Shown here in pieces: positions 28,355 through 36,779 of a DNA stretch of 64,000 nt (positions within the stretch are counted from its first letter, which is position 1; each line of letters opens with the position of its first letter). Where the stretch lies: contig CAXXWW010000011.1 of the NCBI GenBank assembly GCA_963665215.2, positions 135,005 through 199,004 on the forward strand. Reading direction: 5' to 3'. The position numbers and the translations under genes were made by a program. The notes beneath the pieces were generated by a model. That model worked only from the letters and a program-made list of their open reading frames with translations. It was not told where the DNA came from and did not search any database. Source of the DNA: G963665215 sp963665215 (lineage in GTDB: Bacteria > Chloroflexota > Dehalococcoidia > Lucifugimonadales > CAUZJF01).

Positions 28355-29444
28355 AACGCTCACAGACAACGCCATCCCCATCGCCGTCTCGGGCGCTAGG
28401 GACCATTTCCTTCGGGAATCCTCTCCCTCCACCCGCGCTCCCCTGCACCCTTGACTCCCCAGCTTCTACCGCTTCCTCGCACGACTCATACACGGAGGTG
28501 TTCACATCTGGTTCCGGCTCCGGCACTAGAGTCGGTGTTGCCGTTGCCTCCTCTGCTGTAGTCTGCCCCGACGTTTCCGTTCCGGCTATATCCTCCGCTC
28601 TCTCGGCCTCGACTTCGACCGGCTCCTCACAGGTGTCCAGCATGTCGATGACCGCCTCTGTTTCCGTCTGGGTCATCGTGAGCCCCCACTCCATCTTCAC
28701 CTCCGTCCAGTCCGTCGCGTACTGGCACCAGTAGCCCTCGTCCGGGGGCCGCCACTCCTCCGGCCCCTTCGCTCCCTTTGACCGGTTGGCTCCCCTGGTG
28801 ACCGCGATCAGGTGGTCCGGGTCCCCTAGGTAGTTGGCGTACTCCTGCTTCCTAGCTGCACTCCAAGCCCATCCGCCGGAATCGTGGGCGTTCTTCAGCG
28901 GTACTAGGTGATCGATGTCTAAGTCTACTGGCGCCTCGACGTAGGCGCCAGTGAATGCACCGTACCACCGGCCCGTTTCGACCCGGCATTTCCGTTCGGA
29001 CTCAAAGGTGACCTCAACCAGGCTTTCCGAGATGAGGACCTCCTGCCGGGCGTCTCGGCAGTCTCTATCATCGTCGACCCAGTGCTTCCATTGGGACCGG
29101 TTGTACTCCGCGATATGCGTTGGGATTGGGGCGACGGTAATCGCCAGAGTAGTCGCCGGTCCTGCGGCAGAGGGCGTTGCAACAGCCGTCGGCTCTTGGG
29201 TCGGTATCGACGTGGCCGCTTCCGTCGAGGACGCTGGTGTTGGCGTGGCGGTCGCCGCAGTGGATTCTGGAGTACTCCGAGGTGGCGGCGTCGGGATGAT
29301 GTTCGTCGGCGATTGGGTTATGGAACTTGATTCCGCCGTTGCCGCGGCAGACGTTAGGGTTGCCGCCGGAATCGGCTCCTGGCCTGAGCAGGCCACCAAA
29401 ACCATGAGGATCGGTACGAGTGCCCAAATTGGGAGTCTTGTCAT
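28353..29444 (-). CDS. lipoprotein with HNH (DUF1524-type) nuclease and Excalibur domains
   Basis: The preferred start is the ATG at 29444 (MTRLPIWALVPILMVLVACS), a lipoprotein signal ending LVAC-S; an earlier ATG is possible. A long Thr/Pro/Ala linker leads to an HNH domain: DIDHLVPLKNAHDSGGWAWS, then DPDHLIAVTRGANRSKGAKG and PEEWRPPDEGYWCQYATDW. The C terminus, VYESCEEAVEAG ending ARDGDGDGVVCER, is an Excalibur calcium-binding motif. Exported nucleases of this build are common in Gram-positive-type and Chloroflexota genomes. DNA degradation for nutrients or competition is inferred. Confidence 0.85.
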   Translation of the reverse strand: MTRLPIWALVPILMVLVACSGQEPIPAATLTSAAATAESSSITQSPTNIIPTPPPRSTPESTAATATPTPASSTEAATSIPTQEPTAVATPSAAGPATTLAITVAPIPTHIAEYNRSQWKHWVDDDRDCRDARQEVLISESLVEVTFESERKCRVETGRWYGAFTGAYVEAPVDLDIDHLVPLKNAHDSGGWAWSAARKQEYANYLGDPDHLIAVTRGANRSKGAKGPEEWRPPDEGYWCQYATDWTEVKMEWGLTMTQTETEAVIDMLDTCEEPVEVEAERAEDIAGTETSGQTTAEEATATPTLVPEPEPDVNTSVYESCEEAVEAGESRVQGSAGGGRGFPKEMVPSARDGDGDGVVCER

Positions 29445-29662
29445 TCGCGTCCTGCTCTCCTTCTGAATAGACATCGGGGCCTGATTACAGATCCACAACG
29501 AAAGTGACTGATGGCCTAGTAGACCGACATCCTAGCAATGAAGGGTAACGAGAATACTGCGCGACGCTCCCATCCTAACCTTCCCCCTGACGGGAAGGGA
29601 CTCACTGTTGCCGTGAGGCCTCGCCAATCCAGGCTAACCCTCATTTCAAAGATTTCGTACCA

Positions 29663-29993
29663 CTAGGTTTGGCCAAGGACCGGGCGTCGATAACGTCCAG
29701 CACAGTCGAACGGCGTCTCCCGTAGCGGTCTGTAGACATCAATTACCTCGTCCTCGAGCTCGAACCGCTCCGTCAGGACGTCGATGGCGGCTTGAGCAAT
29801 CAGTGACGCGCAGGCGAGGACGGAGGCGGGCGGCGCATTGTTGACAGGTGCAGAGCAACCGAGGTCGGGCTCCGCAAGATCTACCGCGGGTTCGCTAGGT
29901 GGAACAATTGGGTACTTGGGAGAATCTGGCCGACTAGTGATTGGGGCATCTGCATCCAGGGCCTTCCTCTGAACCCGGCCAATGAAACCTGTG
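29663..29993 (-). pseudogene. C-terminal remnant of a second CBASS Cap2 (E1) gene
   Basis: The minus strand reads GFIGRVQRKALDADAPITSR, then VDLAEPDLGCSAPVNNAPPA, ASLIAQAAIDVLTERFELED and VIDVYRPLRETPFDCAGRYR before a TAG. The same block, at roughly three-quarters base identity, forms the C terminus of the Cap2 gene at 46830-47173. The rest of this second copy is missing. Its 5' edge joins a transposase-like scrap. It shows that a related but distinct CBASS locus once lay here. Confidence 0.75.
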
Positions 29994-30237
29994 GGCCAGG
30001 ATGAAGCGGGAGTAGTCGTCCATGACGTTTAGTTTCGGCGTGATAATCCCAGCGAAGCGCTGCCGACGGGACTACATGCACTGAGGCCGACCTGATCCCC
30101 AGATTTCCTTTTCGGCGTTTGGCAAATAGTACCTTCTTTACAGACCGCTCTGAGAAACGGACGTCGCCGAAGTACAACTCAGTAGCGTTTGTATTTTGCG
30201 TGATTTCGGCAGGTTCTGGGTTAGCTGAGCTTCCCAT
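29994..30237 (-). other. fragmentary sequence including a transposase scrap
   Basis: Between 29998 and about 30050 the minus strand encodes ITPKLNVMDDYSRFILAH, the core of an IS3/IS481-type integrase domain, in a different frame from its surroundings. Upstream, a frame from 30237 reads MGSSANPEPAEITQNTN and continues without any family I recognise. I treat the stretch as debris from several insertions. Confidence 0.4.
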
Positions 30238-31042
30238 ACGGGTGTCATCTCCTGTTACGTGGTGTAGTCAGGTATATGAGACTCCCTGTTGGTCTACTAC
30301 TTGCACAGTTGTGCCAATCTAATTGACCGGGACAGTCTTGCAGTAGTAGAAAACCTGAAGAGACTGCTCTTGGAATCGAGCCACATTACAACGGCCGCCA
30401 CAACCGCTACAAACGCCGGTTAGACACCACAGGCTCCGACGCCAGTAGGTCGCGGAGCTTGGTCAGGTTTGGAAGACCCAGGATTCGGGAGATGCCGTCG
30501 TCCAGAGAGCGGCGGGCCGGGCAATTCGCAATACTTGGCAGCCGTTCGAACTCGGCACCTGCCAGTTGGTCGAACAGGTCTGACAAGCCTTCAAGCTGCG
30601 CTAGCGAGAGGCGACGCAGGTCGAGAACTGGCAGCTCTGCCAGGTCGGCTTTCTTCAGTTGCACCCAACTGCCTTGTGTTGTATTGCGGACAGCCATCAG
30701 GGTTAGCAAGCCGAAGCTGCTGTCCAGCCATACCGTGAGCGCCTTTTCGAACTTTGGGTATTCGACTCGCACCGGCCACCACATACTGCCCAGGACATCC
30801 GTCGATGCCCGCATGGCAACAACCCTCACTGTGTTGAGCCGGAAACGTGCTCCGACAAGGAGCCGACTGGATTGCCGCCAGAGGTAGTCACCGTAACCTG
30901 GACGCTGTCCACCTCTTGGATTTGTTAACGGCGACAGATAGCCATCCATTGAACATGTCAGCGACTTGCGCAGCTCTGTATCGTGACCCTCAACGACAGG
31001 GTAGGCCGTTATGGAGATGGTTCTATCGAATCCATCACTTAG

Positions 31043-32761
31043 CCCGAATCCACCGAAGGACACCGATGGACGGCGTGAGGAAAGCGGAAGGGGGGTGAGG
31101 GAGCTACAGGGGAAATAGCCTGGGTTCCATTTGGGGTAGGGAGGTCGGCGGACGGTCTTCATCGCCGCACAGGGGCCCCTATGGCCGTCTGCGGGAGCTG
31201 CGATGCGCGGGATGGCGAGAGAATACGCAGCAGGGAACTCTCTCGGACCGGGCTGGCACGAGTCTGCGGGGATCTTCGGTTGTCCGGTGGGTGGGTCGGT
31301 CGCCGACGGTGCCGTCAGGCCGGGAGTGGAATGGCTCGCAGCCGGGCCAAGGCGCGGCTGAACTTCTCAGCCCAAGGCCAGCGATCCGGAAGATGCAGGG
31401 TCAACCGGCGTGCCGAGCGGGTGAGCCGTCCGGCCAGGGAGAAGAACCGCCGCCGGAGGGTCTTGGTGGTGGCTATCCGCTCTCCCAGACCGATCCGCGC
31501 CGTCCAGCGGGCCAGGTTGTGGGCCATCGTCTGGGCGGCCAGCCAGGCGCCGTTGGCGGCGAAGCGGCCCGAGGGGAGATGGTTCAGCCCGACGCCGTAC
31601 TTGAGGTCGCGTATGGCATTCTCGATCTCGGCGTGGCGGCGATGGTCAGCCTCCAGTTCGAGCAACTCCCCGTCCCGGTCGGTGATGAAGCCATGATAGC
31701 TGTATTTGGCGAAGAGGGCCAGTTGGGAACCGGGCGTCGGCTTCACCCGCCGGACGATGAGCCGTACCGGCGCGGCGTCCGCCTCGGCCTGGAAGGGGGT
31801 GCAGGTGGTCTCGGCCACATCGGCGGCGCCGTCCATCCAGTAAGGAATCGGCGTCCAGGCATCTTCGGGTATCGCCTCGATGAGATTGTGCAGGCTTTTG
31901 TGCTGGCGGATGGTGATGGAGAAGCGGACATCCATCTTGCGGCAGACGGATACCACGCCATGAGTGTAGAACCCGCTGTCGGCCCGTAGCGTGAGTCGTC
32001 CGTTGGCCCCGGCGTAGCGCACCCGTCCCACCGTCTCCCGCAGGAAGTGGGCGGCGCCGCGGGCGGTGTTGGCCCGGCCCTCGCGCAGCCGGGACATCAG
32101 CACGTCTCCGGTGCCGGCGGCGATGGCCAGCAGCGGGTGGTAGCCCCGCTTGCCGGTATAGCCGTGGTGGCGGGCGCCCTCCTTGGCCAGTCCGTAGGTC
32201 TCGCAGATGGTGGAGTCCAGGTCAATGGTCAGGGGCCCGTCGCCGGGTCCCGCCCCGGCCTGCCAAGCCCGGGCCAGCAACTCGCGGCTCACCCGGTCGA
32301 GTTGACGGACGTGGCCCCACCGGAAGCTGCGCAGGAAGGTGCCCAGGGTGGATGGCGCCTTGACCGTGCCGCCCAGGGTGCAGGCCGTCCCCCCGGTGCG
32401 CAACACATCGGCGTCGTCAATGCAGTCGCCCCCAGCCAGCGCAGACGCCACCAGCGTCATCATCTTGTCGCTCGTGTTCGCCCGCCCCGGGGCATCGCCC
32501 AGGTCGAGGCGCTGCCGGACGAGTTCGGGCAGGCCGAGGTGCCGCGCCAGGGTGGCCGGAAGGAGCAGCCCGGCATTGGCCACCAAGCGGCGGTCGTCGA
32601 AGGTGATTTGGATCCGGTCGGGGTGGTTGCGTGGCAGCATCTACTGGGTGCTCCTTTTCCGGGGCCGTTTTTTTGCTACAAAACCATTATCCCAGAAGCA
32701 CAGGAGCACCTTCTTGCCGCCTCAGGACGCTAACCCGACGCCCTCCTTCGGTGGATTCGGG
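31043..32761 (-). mobile_element. IS1380-family element, copy 3
   Basis: This 1719-bp element has exact CTTAG duplications at 31038-31042 and 32762-32766 and complete inverted repeats. It splits the Type IIG-like gene, and the host frame reads through (RSLSDGFD) once it is removed. Confidence 0.95.
31315..32640 (-). CDS. IS1380-family transposase (intact)
   Basis: This 441-residue transposase differs from copy 1 by one residue seen (AAQTMAHN for AVQTMAHN). All catalytic motifs are present, so it is probably active. Its start lies about 120 bases inside the right end of the element. Confidence 0.95.
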   Translation of the reverse strand: MLPRNHPDRIQITFDDRRLVANAGLLLPATLARHLGLPELVRQRLDLGDAPGRANTSDKMMTLVASALAGGDCIDDADVLRTGGTACTLGGTVKAPSTLGTFLRSFRWGHVRQLDRVSRELLARAWQAGAGPGDGPLTIDLDSTICETYGLAKEGARHHGYTGKRGYHPLLAIAAGTGDVLMSRLREGRANTARGAAHFLRETVGRVRYAGANGRLTLRADSGFYTHGVVSVCRKMDVRFSITIRQHKSLHNLIEAIPEDAWTPIPYWMDGAADVAETTCTPFQAEADAAPVRLIVRRVKPTPGSQLALFAKYSYHGFITDRDGELLELEADHRRHAEIENAIRDLKYGVGLNHLPSGRFAANGAWLAAQTMAHNLARWTARIGLGERIATTKTLRRRFFSLAGRLTRSARRLTLHLPDRWPWAEKFSRALARLRAIPLPA

Positions 32762-35008
32762 CTTAGGCTGCGCACATCAGGGCCAATTTCTCCCACTTCG
32801 TCGAACCGGCACATGGGGACCTTTGCAGTCGTCGCCTCGCCAGGGATCCATGCTTCTCCGTCGTTCAATACCCTGAGTGCGCTGCGGACCAAGTCGGCGC
32901 GGGCAAACTGCATGCCGGACCATTGCTTGCCAGCTAGTTTCAATTCCGGCATCGACAACACCTCGCCGACGTGCCGGCCGTCAACCTCCAGTAGTGCAGT
33001 GCCCGTCCCCTCTAGTCTTGCTGGCTTCGTCACAGTTATCGCCTGTGCCACTCGGTGAGCATCCAACACGCCGTCCGGGTTCCGCCAGAGATTGACGAAG
33101 GTGGTGCGGCGCTCAGCGGTGTCGTGGTTATCAGGACGGCGTGTGGCAATCAGAAGTGCCTCCGAGAGGTCCGTGCTGTCCGAGAAGTTCCACCGCAGCG
33201 GATCGTGGGACGCAATGACCATGTCAAGGGCGAAGTCGTGCTCTATGAGGGAGCGGGTCTGCTTCCAGGATGGTCCGGTGCACACCGTAGCCGGCAATAC
33301 CAGAGCCAAGCGTCCCTCACCGGGACGCAGTTTGGGCGACGCTGCCGCTACGAACGCCGCGCCAAGTCCGGCGGTGGCTGATGCTTGCCTCTGCTTCAAG
33401 CGGCGCGACAGCTCGTCCTGAAGCTTCCGCCGGTCTGCCGAAGGCAGGCTGCCAAACAGCAGGTTGCCGATAACTGAACGTGTAAACGGCGGATTCATAA
33501 TAGCCAGGTCCAACTCCGGCAATATGGCTGTTACCCCTTCCGCCGCACCTCGAGAGCCGCTGCCGGATACCCTCTCGACATCCCTCGTAGCTACTCCCAT
33601 GTCTTCGACGGACAGCGCAAATTGGACCGCAGCCTCGCCCGCCCCCAGGAAGTCCAGCGAGCCCAGCGATACATGCGAGCCTTCCGCTCCCAGTGGCATC
33701 ACGTAGAGGTTCATGCGGTCGAACTGTATATCCGGGTTGAGCATCGCCAGGCTGGTGGCGGCGAAATGTACAGCAGAAAGCTGAACGCCGTAGCCGTGCA
33801 GGGCCTGCTCGACCATTGCCTTGTGCAACTCTGCGGCTTTCTGGCCGCCAGCAGCTGTATGCCGGCGCTCGACCTCAGTAGCTACTGCCATCAGTAACGT
33901 TCCTGTACCACAAGCAAGGTCGGCCACGTTGAGCGCGGCGGGGAACTCGTGGTCGCTCCAGTCAATGTGGGGCGGCCAATCATGGAACACGAGCCGTGAC
34001 AGCAGCGTGGCCGCAGGCACCGAGGTGTAGTAGGCCCCGGTGAACTTGGCGTCGGTCAGCAGCGTGTGGAACAGACGCCCGGAAAGATCGTGCCCTTCCA
34101 ATCGGCGCGTGTCCTCCATAGCCTTTACCAAGGGAGCTATGACTGAGGTTTGGACTTCCTCTGGCCCAGTATCGAGCACGTCAAGGATGTTGGTCGCCAA
34201 CTCGAAAACTGGCACGTAGTCGATGTTGTCGCAGATATGACGCCATGCCTGGCGTAGCCCGGGGATGCCCTGCCCCAGCGTCTCGTTGACGGTCGGGACG
34301 TCCTCATTGGCTGCGGCGAGACGGTCCTGGAATGCGAGAGCGTTGAAGAGCACCAAGCATCCAATACGGAGGGCGGCAGATCGGTCCTTCTCCTGATCAG
34401 TACTGGCAATGATGTCGGCGATCCGGCGAGATATCCGTGCGTGTTTGGCAATTTGCTCCGCCGCCTGTTCCAGAGCGTACCCAACCGCACCGGCAGCAGC
34501 AGCCACTCGGTCTTCACCTTCCAATTCCAATGGAAGGGTACGCAACTGGTCTGCAAGTTCTGCTACGGACCCGCTCCTTATGCGTGGCTCTGGGGTCGCT
34601 ACGCCGCGAGTGCCATGCAGCCACCATTTGAGGTCCGTCGCGGCCTCAAGGCCAGCGTACGTGTTCTCTTCATGTCGAAGCCCGCCGGGATAGAGGACGC
34701 CAACCATTCCAAGAGCTTCGGGAAAGTCTTTCAGGCGTTCTTCGAGCTGACCATCCAGGAGATTGGCAGAGCCATCCCATTTGCATTCCAGGATCACCAG
34801 ATCCCCGCCTCTCAACTCGACGCGAATATCGGGGGTGCCCTTCCGACTGCGGCGCTCTGCCCTGGCCGATATGCCGTGGTCGCGGAGGGACTGGGCGAGA
34901 AGGACATTAACGCCCTCCTCGCGAATGGTCTCAGGATCGTTCTGTCGAGTAGTCATTGTCGAGGTTTGCCTGTAACAAAATCAGATGAGCGAATTCTTCG
35001 ATCAGTGG

Positions 35009-35449
35009 TCATCGCGAACCTGTGGTTAGATCAGGCTTGCTTGTCTCCGCGCCCAAGGCGCTCACGACCTCCTTGATTCGAGCCAGACTTGCAGTTGCGT
35101 AGTCAGTGGCCTCGTATCGCTGTATCTGTTGCTCCTTCAGCCCAAGGCGTTCTGCCAGGTCCTTCTGACTCAGGCCTTGTGCGACCCGTGCTTTGATCAG
35201 AGCGGTTGCTAGTTCAGCGACCACGCTAAGCTCATCCATCGGGAACTTGCCAGCCTTCAGAGATTCATACTCGCGCAACTCTCCCTCAAGGTCTGCTAGC
35301 TGGCTCCTCAACGCGTCCTCTTGAGCTTTAGCGATAAGGGGATGTATACCGTCGGTCCCGCCGGAGCGATGCCTGAGGCTGTGAAGGGTCTGCGAGAATC
35401 GATCCGCCTGCGCCTTGGTGATCCGATATTGCCGTTCGTTCTTGATCAT
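35009..35449 (-). CDS. XRE-family helix-turn-helix protein, probable antitoxin or regulator
   Basis: This 146-residue protein has an N-terminal helical part (MIKNERQYRITKAQADRFSQ, a common opening in this group), a middle coiled segment and a C-terminal HTH: ARVAQGLSQKDLAERLGLKE then QIQRYEATDYATASLARIKE. Its ATG overlaps the stop of the upstream DUF6932 gene (ATGA), so the two are translationally coupled. A palindromic operator over the promoter at 35894-35922 is its likely target. The layout is that of a two-gene toxin-antitoxin or similar module. Confidence 0.8.
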   Translation of the reverse strand: MIKNERQYRITKAQADRFSQTLHSLRHRSGGTDGIHPLIAKAQEDALRSQLADLEGELREYESLKAGKFPMDELSVVAELATALIKARVAQGLSQKDLAERLGLKEQQIQRYEATDYATASLARIKEVVSALGAETSKPDLTTGSR

Positions 35450-35887
35450 GCGAGGCCTCCCAAGTCTATGGCAATGATCCCCTTGGGTCGCCCGGTGTCC
35501 TTGTCTGTCTGAAAGAATTCAAGAAACGACAGCCCGCCTGTATCAGCGATGATTGACGCTGGGAAACAGCTCCCCCATGTACTTGGCCTTCTGTGTGGCC
35601 CTCCCGGGGTCGAAGGTCAAGAGAACAGGGTCGAGAGCCGCCGGTTCGACGCCATCCTCTTCCCAACAGGCGTCGTAGTCGTTTGGTAAGTCCCTGCTCG
35701 TCACGAAGCTCCCATTGATGTAGACGGTCCGGCATCCAGCGTCCTTCAAGTTCGCGAGTGCGGCTCTGAGTCCAGTCATGAGGTGCTGTCTCCAAGGATT
35801 GTTCCCAAGTCTAGCGATCAACTCGTCCCAGTCGGCCCAGTGCACTCCTGGCGGAAGGAGGCCATCTGCATCAAACTGGGGTATCAT
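35446..35887 (-). pseudogene. DUF6932 (nucleotidyltransferase-like) protein, frameshifted
   Basis: The first frame reads MIPQFDADGLLPPGVHW, then GCRTVYINGSFVTSRDLPND and YDACWEEDGVEPAALDPVLL, up to AKYMGELFPSVNHR and a TGA. GSF-x-P-x-DYD resembles the GS...DxD core of minimal nucleotidyltransferases. In another frame the family-like tail follows at once: ASIIADTGGLSFLEFFQTDK, TGRPKGIIAIDLGGLA. One extra base near 35545-35550 explains the break. The gene is coupled to the XRE gene and may be a nucleotidyltransferase-type toxin; that role is inferred. Confidence 0.7.
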
Positions 35888-35893
35888 AACACA

Positions 35894-35922
35894 ACAATAC
35901 TATTGTGTAATTGCGTTGTCAA
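35894..35922 (-). promoter_or_regulatory. promoter with overlapping palindromic operator
   Basis: On the minus strand, TTGACA (35922-35917), a 17-base spacer and TATTGT (35899-35894). The palindrome ACAATA-G-TATTGT (35894-35906) covers the -10 box, as expected for autorepression by the XRE protein. Confidence 0.75.
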
Positions 35923-35943
35923 GAACAATGTCTGCCTCCCAAA

Positions 35944-36753
35944 TCAGTTCCGCCACAGTCCGGCGGTCAGGACACGGCGAAGCCAACGCCGCAGCAACGC
36001 CCGCACCCGCTCCGCCCGCACCCGCTTGAGGTACTGCGTCCGCTCCCAGAGCTGATCCCGCCGGTCGAACTCGTCCCAGGGGAACGAAGCCGGAGGCAGC
36101 GTCAGCTCGTGCTCCCCGACGATGGCGATTTCCAGCTCCAACATTGGCTCCTGGACCTCCGTCCTGTCCAGGGTGGTGCCGGTCTTCAGGAACTCGGCCC
36201 TCACCTTCCGCCACTCGACGATCGCCGGCGTGGCGTCTCCGTACACCAGGTCTTCGTTGGGTTCAGCCTCCTGGGTAACCAGCTGGGGGTACGTCCTGGG
36301 GCGGACGTATCTTCGCTTCGACGGCTCAGGCTCCGCGCCGGTCGGGGATGTCCTCTCCATCCCGCCCTGCGCGCTCCTTCCCGCCTCCAACCGCACCAGT
36401 CGCCGCTCCACGTGCCGCATCGCCTTGGCCTGCTCCTCCCGCAGAGCCTCGACCTTTCCTGCGACGTCCGCTCGGACGTCTTCGATGCCGCTTCGGAGTT
36501 TCCCCTCCATCTCCTCGATGCGACCCTCCAGGGCATCGTTGCGCTCCCTCTGCCGGGCCGCCGCCGAGCCTGCTCCCGACTGTAGCCCCTGCTCCAACGC
36601 CTCCCGCACACGCCAGGACAGTCTTCCCGTCTTCATGGACGAGGCCACCGTCCTTGGGTCTATACCCAACGCCAGCGCGGCTCCCCTGTTCCCCTTCTCC
36701 CGCACCAGCTCGTGCAGCAGCGCCATCAGCCGCAGGTGGTGAACGTCCTCCAC
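35944..36753 (-). CDS. HTH/coiled-coil protein of an uncharacterised family, paralogue 1
   Basis: This is a 269-residue protein from a GTG. The N-terminal helix-turn-helix is MALLHELVREKGNRGAALAL then GIDPRTVASSMKTGRLSWRV. A coiled coil follows, rich in Glu and Arg (RIEEMEGKLRSGIEDVRADV). The C-terminal block reads TPAIVEWRKVRAEFL, ELEIAIVGEHELTLPPASFP and ALLRRWLRRVLTAGLWRN. The same order and motifs occur at 61825-62718. The frame is open upstream of the GTG to the IS1202 end at 36780 (TLDIEDSSVVEDVHH), so the true N terminus may have been lost to that insertion. The function is unknown; the HTH suggests DNA binding. Confidence 0.65.
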   Translation of the reverse strand: MEDVHHLRLMALLHELVREKGNRGAALALGIDPRTVASSMKTGRLSWRVREALEQGLQSGAGSAAARQRERNDALEGRIEEMEGKLRSGIEDVRADVAGKVEALREEQAKAMRHVERRLVRLEAGRSAQGGMERTSPTGAEPEPSKRRYVRPRTYPQLVTQEAEPNEDLVYGDATPAIVEWRKVRAEFLKTGTTLDRTEVQEPMLELEIAIVGEHELTLPPASFPWDEFDRRDQLWERTQYLKRVRAERVRALLRRWLRRVLTAGLWRN

Positions 36754-36779
36754 GACACTGCTGTCTTCGATGTCAAGGG

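Larger units (their letters stand above)
30407..34956 (-). pseudogene. Type IIG-like restriction-modification enzyme split by IS1380
   Basis: Removing the 1719-bp element and one CTTAG restores 2826 bases, a 941-residue protein. The N terminus holds a PD-(D/E)xK nuclease: KGTPDIRVELRGG and LVILECKWD, with D43, E57 and K59. The middle is an N6-adenine methyltransferase with motif I VADLACGTGTLL (about 346-352) and motif IV NPPF (about 488-491), preceded by FTGAYYTSVPAA as in many such enzymes. The insertion falls after codon 730, inside the likely target-recognition region. The upstream part could still make nuclease plus methylase without a full specificity domain. Confidence 0.8.
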
